From NCBI GenBank assembly GCA_030141605.1, contig JAQGDQ010000580.1, forward strand, positions 62,001 through 126,000: a stretch of 64,000 bases of DNA, written 5' to 3'. The notes beneath the pieces were generated by a model, which saw nothing but the letters and a program-made list of their open reading frames with translations, was not told where the DNA came from and ran no database searches. Below, piece after piece: positions 58,610 through 64,000 of this stretch (its first letter is position 1; each line of letters opens with the position of its first letter). Source of the DNA: Tubiluchus corallicola (Eukaryota; Priapulida; Priapulimorpha; Priapulimorphida; Tubiluchidae). A program made the position numbers and the translations under genes.

Positions 58610-61600
58610 CTATAAAATGAAAGACAACAATAAACATTTGGCTGTCTAAAGCTGTTAGCTGACCATAAGTATATATTATGTACTACTAACAGATTATGTA
58701 TATGCAGACAGCAGGTAGAGCAGAAAAACAACTATTGTTCAATTCTACCAAAACAACTATTGTTCATGTTTATAATAATAAGTTAGGCGTATTCTTAACA
58801 ATTTATAGGTATTCACACCTAAAAGCCTACTTTGTGCAAATTTCTAAGCTTCCAAAGGTATTTTAATATCAGATCATGGCAACAAGTTTTAAAGGTGATC
58901 TATAAAATAAAAAACATCTAGTAGCAATACTGAATAAAAGTGTGACATAGCAGTTTCAATCACACTAGCAGACAACAAGACGTTGCTGTCAAGTTACCTG
59001 AAATTTGTTCTCGACTATAGTCTGGAACTGCTTTTTTTGTTGTCGAGTGAGACCAGCTTGTTTAACTGATGCTTGCCAGACATTAATCTGCTCCTCACGT
59101 TGAGCAACAACAGTAGCAAACTCATCTGGCAAACTTCCAGGGATTACCTAAAAAGACATTTCAAGTGGAAAAATTGATTTACATTATAACGGTTATTGGA
59201 CAAGGAAGATTCAATGTCATGCTGGGCCAGGTTTGAAAAACATTCTGAAAAAAAGCAGTAAAGTTTTTGTCCTCTCTTAAGCCAGCCTACCACTTTTACC
59301 AGCTTACAACTTACCAGAGAAAGAATAATTACTAAATTTACCAGCAAGATCAAATACTGACAAAAATGGAGTGCATTTTTGAGAGTCTATCAAGCTAGAG
59401 AGGCTAAGCAGTTAATAAGTGTTATGGACAGACTTTACACAGACAACCATACACAATCAGTTGAAACAACTAAATTTACGAGCTGGCATCATTTACAACG
59501 TTACAATACCGTATTAACCAGCAAACAAATATTTACAAACTTGCCTTTGTTTGTCCAGGCATTTCAAACGGAATACTGAATAGGTAAAAATTTTTAGGAT
59601 CCATGATTCTCCAAACACTGCCATCTACTTTGTAGTCCTTATCTAAAATGCCAAATTTGCAAGTAAGTTAAGCCCTTCATTAAAATGCAGATATTACACA
59701 GCTTCCCTATCTATAATAGCTTTAATTCAACAAATTTTCTGCAATGAAATAGGAAGGTCAAATAATTATGAAGAAAAGCCTTTGCAGAGTAATTAAACCC
59801 TTATCTAGAAGTAATTAACAGTCTAGGCCACTCTGGGACAAAAGGAATCTAGTGTGCTGAATGACAGAAGTAAATCAATCATGGACTTTTTAGTGAATGG
59901 AAAAGAGATTACAAGGAAAATTGCTTATGAATAGTTTCACCCGACAGACTACCTCCAACCATTTCTCACATCAAGGGAGGTTGTGCAAGCGCCCTGCCAA
60001 TTTACCTTGATGATTAGCTAGATTCTGACCAAGTCAAGACCACCAACAAAGCAAATACGTACTGCCATTGAGTGCTAGACACCGACTAAATGCCGTGTCC
60101 ATGTGCCAAACAGTTATAAAAACATCTTTATAAAGGAAAAAAATAACCGAGCTCTGCATGTACGACATAATGCAAACAGAAAGTACAATAACATTTAATT
60201 CTGCTAAAGTTTTGTCAAGCCTAGTGCTGCTATTGTTAAATCTATTTTCAGTAACTCAATCAAATAAGAACTTCAGTAGTATCATACAGAATACAGTAGT
60301 ACAAGCATTTCACCTACCAATGCTATATATACAGTTCCACAAATTTGGTTTTGTAGACAAGCCCAGAGTTCGCATATGTTCTTCCAATTGTGCATAAAAT
60401 GAGTGGTAAGGTGCTATAATCACATCTGAGCAATTAGGCAAGACCATGGGTCGATTTTGTGACATAACATGCACTATGCATGACGATGTCGAGCTGAAAC
60501 AGCATGATTTAATAAATGAAATGCAGATAATAAAATTTTGTCATTTTAGTATTTTATTGGCATCAACTTAGTGCAAATTTTAACTCAGTTCCTGCACTCT
60601 TGTTCTATCTATTTTCCTTGTCACACTGAAATTTTTCAAGTGCCACTGTCGACCGGTCGCCCAGCTTATACTAACTTTTTGAAGTTCAGTGTTCCCTCAC
60701 TTATCACGGGTGTTCCGTTCCAGGCCCACCCGCGATAAGTGAATTTCCGGGAAGTAGGGACGCTATACTTATTTTATACTTGTACTATAATCAACCAATC
60801 GTGTGTTGTGTACGATCTCACGTCGGCAAGTAGCATCTCAAGCGGGCGCAAGTACTACGTTTCGTTTTTGGTGTGTATTCATCCGCCGAATAAATACACT
60901 ATTTACTGTAATATGAAAAATAAAAACAATTTACAGATTCATAGATTGACTAGCTTTGATTTAAGACTTAACCCAGTTTGTATCTATCACATCAAGTGAG
61001 CCCAAACTAAAACATAGAAAGATACAGAAATCATTTATTGATTATTAACTATAACCCCATCAAGAAGGTATGTTAGTTTGTCACTTAGTTAGTTAGCTAG
61101 TTACTTAGTTAGCTAGTTAATAACAAAGTTACGCAAAAACTTCTTCACCAACTGTCATAAAACTTTGTTAAGGGGTGAAGAATGTCACAGAGAAGAATGC
61201 TTTCAATTTCGGCACAGTTCAAGGTCATCCAGGAGGAATGGGGAGGTGGTGAAAACTGCCAATGACGAACACCATGTTGAGAAAACGTTTGTGTAGTGCT
61301 TGACAGGTGTCTTGGGAAACAGATTTATGCTTAGGAAAAAAGAGGAACTGGGCTATAATATACACTTTTTTCTAAACACGATCAACAGAACGACTGACAG
61401 CAAATTATTTCCGGGTACTATTTAAAAAAATGATTTATGCTTAGGAAAAAAGAGGAACTGGGCTATAATATACACTTTTTTCTAAACACGATCAACAGAA
61501 CGACTGACAGCAAATTATTTCCGGGTACTATTTAAAAAAATTCTAACTTGGAAGCAACAGTAATGCACACCCATTGTGGTAATATCATCAATTATACTAT

Positions 61601-64000
61601 ACCCAAAACCTTCGCTCAGTCTATATGTAAAAATGCCATATTTCACGTAAGAAACCAGAACAATTATTACTGATGACTTCTTAACCTAGCAGCTGTGTAG
61701 TTCACTAAAGTTTACTCGGTGGGCCTTGGCAGAAGTCTGCTCTCTACTGAGTGTCCTTCTAGTTGATAATTAGTTAATGATACCTCATTTAAAAAAGCCA
61801 AGACTGCTCTTAGGGAAGAGTACGGTCGACTTATCAATCTACGTAGCAGGGTAAAATCCAAGAAAAGTAAAAAAATCTGTCCATATGTAGCTATACCAGG
61901 TATATCAGATTTTATTATTTTAGCAGCTTTTTTAATTTCTTTCCTTACACTAAAATTTAACGTACTTGCTATAGTAATTAAAAATACCTAACAATAAGCT
62001 GCCTACAGACTGCGATAATTTTGATACTGCTGCAACTGGTAACTTGTACAACTGTTTCCACAGCGCCCAGTACAATAGTTGAATTTCGACATTTCTGTAC
62101 TATCACTGACCTAAAAGAACAAATTATGCTTTCAGTGCAATAAATTTGGAAATTTTCTCTAACAAGCTAACATATACATATAGGGCTAACCAAAGAGAAA
62201 CATGGGGCTATTATAGTATAATTTAACTTAAAAAGCTAAAAACTGAAACTGTTAAACATCTAAAATACTGTTAAAGGCAAATCATAGCAAAAATAAAACA
62301 AGAAGACGTTTTAGCATTTTGGGGACTTTTAAAAATTTTACTGTTACCTTTTCTAAAAATACATCTGTTTGTCACTTAATACATAACTGATGTCTGTTAA
62401 ACATATCAGTTCTGGTATAATTTTAATTAGCACACAAATGTTAATAAAGTAATGGTTAAACACACTAACCTCATAGGGGCTAAAAGATATATAAATGAAT
62501 TGTTGCATCTGTGAACCTTGACACTAGCACTTCGTAATGTGCTACCCATCTGTTAAGACAAAACAGAAATGGAAAATGGCTTATTAACTAGACACCAAAT
62601 TTTAAACTGCAAACAATAATTGACAAAAGCAACTGCTTTTTCTAAACATTTAAAAAAGACATTTTATTTACATATGAAAACAATAAGCAGAAACAGTTCT
62701 GTATTTTTTTCTAAATTTTATAAACACTCTGTAAAATACTGCTGAATTTGGATTTGACACTGAGAATAGAATTACAGAATCAAATTTCCTGATACTGCCC
62801 ACTTTGGGATGACAGAAAAATTTCGCATTAGGCAAGTTTGGGATTATAATGAGGTGCACTGATACATACATGTCTGCGCAAATATAAGATTGGGCATTCA
62901 GGCGGCGAGATTAGCATTATAATGAGGGTTGAATGTAAAGTAGTTGTTCACGGGAAGAACAATTACTAGAAATATTATGCTCTCATTAGTACAATAATCT
63001 AAAATCTTGTCATAATTTCACTTACTCTTCCAATAGTCCTTTTGCAAAGTTGTGAGAGAATCACAGTCTTGTACCTATATTGAAAAAATAATACAAAGTC
63101 AGTTCAAGGTTAAAAATAAAAATATCCAGAAAAAATATAGTAAATGGGTAAAACAGTTATCTTCCAGTCTACATATCAATTCAACAAAGACCTCAATTTT
63201 GAGCAAAAAAGTCCTTGTGAACAATGTTGGTTAAAATCGTTTTTTACCAAGCAGTGCTGTAAAAATTACAGTCACATTTTGCAATCTGCACATCTATTAC
63301 CTAATATAGAGGACATATGCAAGCAAGATCGGCAACAGTGCATGTGGTCCATTATTACGCTCATTTTGTTCTGACAGATCCAAGTACAGACAGGGAAACA
63401 GTTGGTACCTATTCGAAAATATCTAATATGGCCTTGCATGAGAACAAACCCACAAACCTCACAAATTAAAAGCATGCATGCAACCAAAATTATCTAACTA
63501 ATTAAAAGAGAACCTTGACTAAACATACCTTTTAATACACATCTTTTTAAAGATAAGATAAAAATGTAATTAACATCTATATCAGCACATGAATCATGCA
63601 AAAATATTCATAATAAAGACACGAAGTACACACATGAAGCACACATACTTACTTCGGTGGAGCATAGTTTTCATTTGAAACAAGCCGAGCTCCAGGTACG
63701 GCAGGAAGGATACTATTGTCAACAGCTGATGCATCTAAATTATAAAGAATGACATAATTTAAATTATGCATCACAAATTAGGGAAGAATTTTTATTTCAT
63801 AAAGTAAAATAAGCAAATATATCACTAAGTTTCTTTGTAATTCCCTTCGAATCGAAATCACAATAACATGAATGCAAAAGATAACCATATCCATCCAGTA
63901 ATGTTAATATGTCTTGAAATCACCATTTGTTAAATAATAAACAAGCAAGAGGTTAAATACAATTAGCAAAATGTATATATTCTTACCGCCTAAAGGCCAA
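58514..64000 (-). CDS. TBCCD1: TBCC domain-containing protein 1 (TBCCD1), C-terminal part
   Basis: TBCCD1 is a centrosomal protein needed for centrosome and Golgi positioning and ciliary organisation. Nine exons or part-exons in the window (separate entries) join in frame to about 288 residues; human TBCCD1 has 557, so roughly the C-terminal half is present and the gene continues past the right edge. The C-CAP/cofactor C-like beta-helix reads LRSASVKVHRCNNSFIYLLA, PMRSVIVQKCRNSTIVLGAV and SCSSIKIIAVCRQLIVSS. It is followed by the family-specific tail FYLFSIPFEMPG and QFQTIVENKFQEWLVETGHK. At the position of the catalytic arginine of TBCC and RP2 (in V-R-D-C) this protein has V-Q-K-C. TBCCD1 family members likewise lack that arginine, arguing against tubulin-GAP activity. 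Confidence 0.95.
58998..59147 (-). CDS. TBCCD1: TBCCD1 exon (C-terminal helical region)
   Basis: A 150-nt exon, phase 0-0, reading VIPGSLPDEFATVVAQREEQ, INVWQASVKQAGLTRQQKKQ and FQTIVENKFQ. It aligns with human EIPGGLPSVYQKALGQREQKIQIWQKTVKEAHLTKDQRKQFQVLVENKFY. Donor CAG|GTAAC. Flanking introns of 388 and 397 bp contain nothing notable. Confidence 0.96.
59545..59642 (-). CDS. TBCCD1: TBCCD1 exon with GC splice donor
   Basis: It reads KDYKVDGSVWRIMDPKNFYL and then FSIPFEMPGQTK. Human has FYVFIIPFEMEGDTTEIPGG across the same junction. The frame and conservation require the donor AAG|GCAAGT at 59545/59544, a GC-AG intron whose remaining bases match the consensus perfectly. The nearest GT, five bases downstream, would shift the frame. 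Confidence 0.93.
59643..60317 (-). other. TBCCD1 intron
   Basis: A 675-bp GT-AG intron; nothing recognised. The 79-codon plus-strand frame at 60158-60397 overlaps the next exon antisense and is a shadow. Confidence 0.85.
60318..60493 (-). CDS. TBCCD1: TBCCD1 exon (end of beta-helix domain)
   Basis: It reads STSSCIVHVMSQNRPMVLPN, CSDVIIAPYHSFYAQLEEHM and RTLGLSTKPNLWNCIYSI. Human has ISSTTGCTFHILTPTRPLILSGNQTVTLAPFHTHYPMLEDHMARTGLATVPNYWDNP in the same order. Donor ATTG|GTAGG. Confidence 0.95.
60687..60770 (+). mobile_element. pogo/Tigger-like terminal fragment
   Basis: It begins CAGTGTTCCCTCACTTATCA, then CGGGTGTTCCGTTCC and, inverted, CCCGCGATAAGTGAATTTCC. The first 15 bases are identical to the fragment at 877. 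The inner TTATCACGGG/CCCGCGATAA pair forms a local inverted repeat. The partner end is not seen, and no transposase is present. Confidence 0.5.
61078..61120 (+). repeat. TTAG/CTAG microsatellite
   Basis: About ten imperfect AGTTAGCTAGTTACTTAGTT units of 4-8 bp. Confidence 0.85.
61322..61541. repeat. Perfect 2 x 110-bp tandem duplication
   Basis: 61322-61431 and 61432-61541 are identical base for base by reading. The unit starts GATTTATGCTTAGG / ends TATTTAAAAAAAT. Perfect identity implies a recent event or an assembly duplication. No coding content. Confidence 0.95.
61988..62110 (-). CDS. TBCCD1: TBCCD1 exon (TBCC beta-helix core)
   Basis: It reads RSVIVQKCRNSTIVLGAVET, VVQVTSCSSIKIIAVCRQLI and VS, closely following human RSVTIEKCRNSTFVLGPVETALHLHSCDNVKVIAVCHRLSISS. 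Contains the QKC position that replaces the arginine finger of TBCC/RP2. Donor AG|GTATT. Confidence 0.96.
62111..62469 (-). other. TBCCD1 intron
   Basis: A 359-bp GT-AG intron, AT-rich; nothing else seen. Confidence 0.87.
62470..62549 (-). CDS. TBCCD1: TBCCD1 exon (start of TBCC domain)
   Basis: It reads MGSTLRSASVKVHRCNNSFI and then YLLAPM(R), matching human LRGASVRIHRCHNAYIYLLSPLR. Phase 0 acceptor TAACAG, donor ATGAG|GTTAG. Confidence 0.95.
62550..63025 (-). other. TBCCD1 intron
   Basis: A 476-bp GT-AG intron; nothing recognised. Confidence 0.85.
63026..63074 (-). CDS. TBCCD1: TBCCD1 exon (49 nt)
   Basis: It reads YKTVILSQLCKRTIGR. It is assigned by frame: the preceding exon ends at phase 2 and the following starts at phase 0, and acceptor ATATAG and donor AGA|GTAAG are good. 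The sequence itself is only weakly reminiscent of the family. Confidence 0.82.
63075..63652 (-). other. TBCCD1 intron
   Basis: A 578-bp GT-AG intron; nothing recognised. The frames at 63144-63487 are fortuitous. Confidence 0.83.
63653..63734 (-). CDS. TBCCD1: TBCCD1 exon (linker before TBCC domain)
   Basis: It reads ASAVDNSILPAVPGARLVSN and then ENYAPPK. Phases agree on both sides (2 bases in, 2 bases out), acceptor TTTAG and donor AA|GTAAGT. Conservation is low, as expected for a linker. Confidence 0.82.
63987..64000 (-). CDS. TBCCD1: TBCCD1 exon, cut by window edge
   Basis: Only 14 bases lie in the window: WPLG plus one base, then the donor GGCG|GTAAG. The phase fits the next exon (G+AT gives Asp). 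The rest of the exon and the N-terminal half of the gene are beyond position 64000. Confidence 0.65.

Larger units (their letters stand above)
60494..61987 (-). other. TBCCD1 intron with repeats
   Basis: A 1.49-kb GT-AG intron carrying a pogo/Tigger-like terminus (60687-60770), a TTAG/CTAG microsatellite (61078-61120) and a perfect 110-bp tandem duplication (61322-61541). Confidence 0.87.

Overview
This is AT-rich (about one third G+C by eye) eukaryotic nuclear DNA. It holds multi-exon genes with canonical splice sites and kilobase introns, microsatellites, tRNA-derived SINE-like pieces, and LINE, hAT and pogo/Tigger-like remnants. The two recognisable proteins are animal proteins very close in sequence to vertebrate counterparts, so the source is a metazoan, most likely a non-insect invertebrate. 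I cannot name the phylum from this window.

Layout. Two genes lie head-to-tail on the minus strand. (1) A complete G-protein-coupled receptor kinase of the GRK2/GRK3 class runs from the ATG at 56514 down to the stop at 7855-7857. I could place 20 coding exons with every splice phase consistent. They total 2097 nt, giving 698 residues (human GRK2 has 689). Domain order is N-terminal helix, RGS-homology, AGC kinase, kinase C-tail, PH domain and Gbeta-gamma-binding helix. (2) The C-terminal part of a TBCCD1 orthologue (TBCC-domain protein of centrosome/Golgi positioning) enters from the right edge and ends at 58514. Nine exons or part-exons encode about 288 residues, and one intron has a GC-AG boundary. 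The 2.0 kb between them holds the TBCCD1 3' UTR and the GRK2 promoter/5' UTR.

The left 7.8 kb is intergenic, apart from the GRK2 3' UTR. It contains an inverted-repeat-bounded segment, a pogo/Tigger-like terminus, a LINE ORF1 directly followed by a LINE-like 3' tail with no ORF2, and a 123-bp foldback.

The introns hold the rest. Intron 3 (18 kb) is richest: a (TA)n tract, a CpG-rich core flanked by arms of opposite strand asymmetry, two degenerate minisatellites, an internally deleted hAT element with a readable transposase C-terminus, a low-complexity hairpin block, a telomere-like stretch, a GC-rich island of unknown nature, and two phase-compatible candidate extra exons. Intron 1 contains a decayed CR1-like LINE 3' end, intron 5 a second LINE C-terminus, intron 8 a MITE, and intron 11 a (GA)n tract of about 240 bp.

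The two genes are not known to share a pathway; their adjacency is simply reported. I found no CRISPR array, prokaryotic operon, rRNA gene or convincing intact tRNA gene. No wholly new system stands out. The most interesting loci are the ORF1-only LINE, the asymmetric CpG core in intron 3, the GC-rich island at 49.8-50.0 kb, and the two in-phase candidate exons of GRK2.
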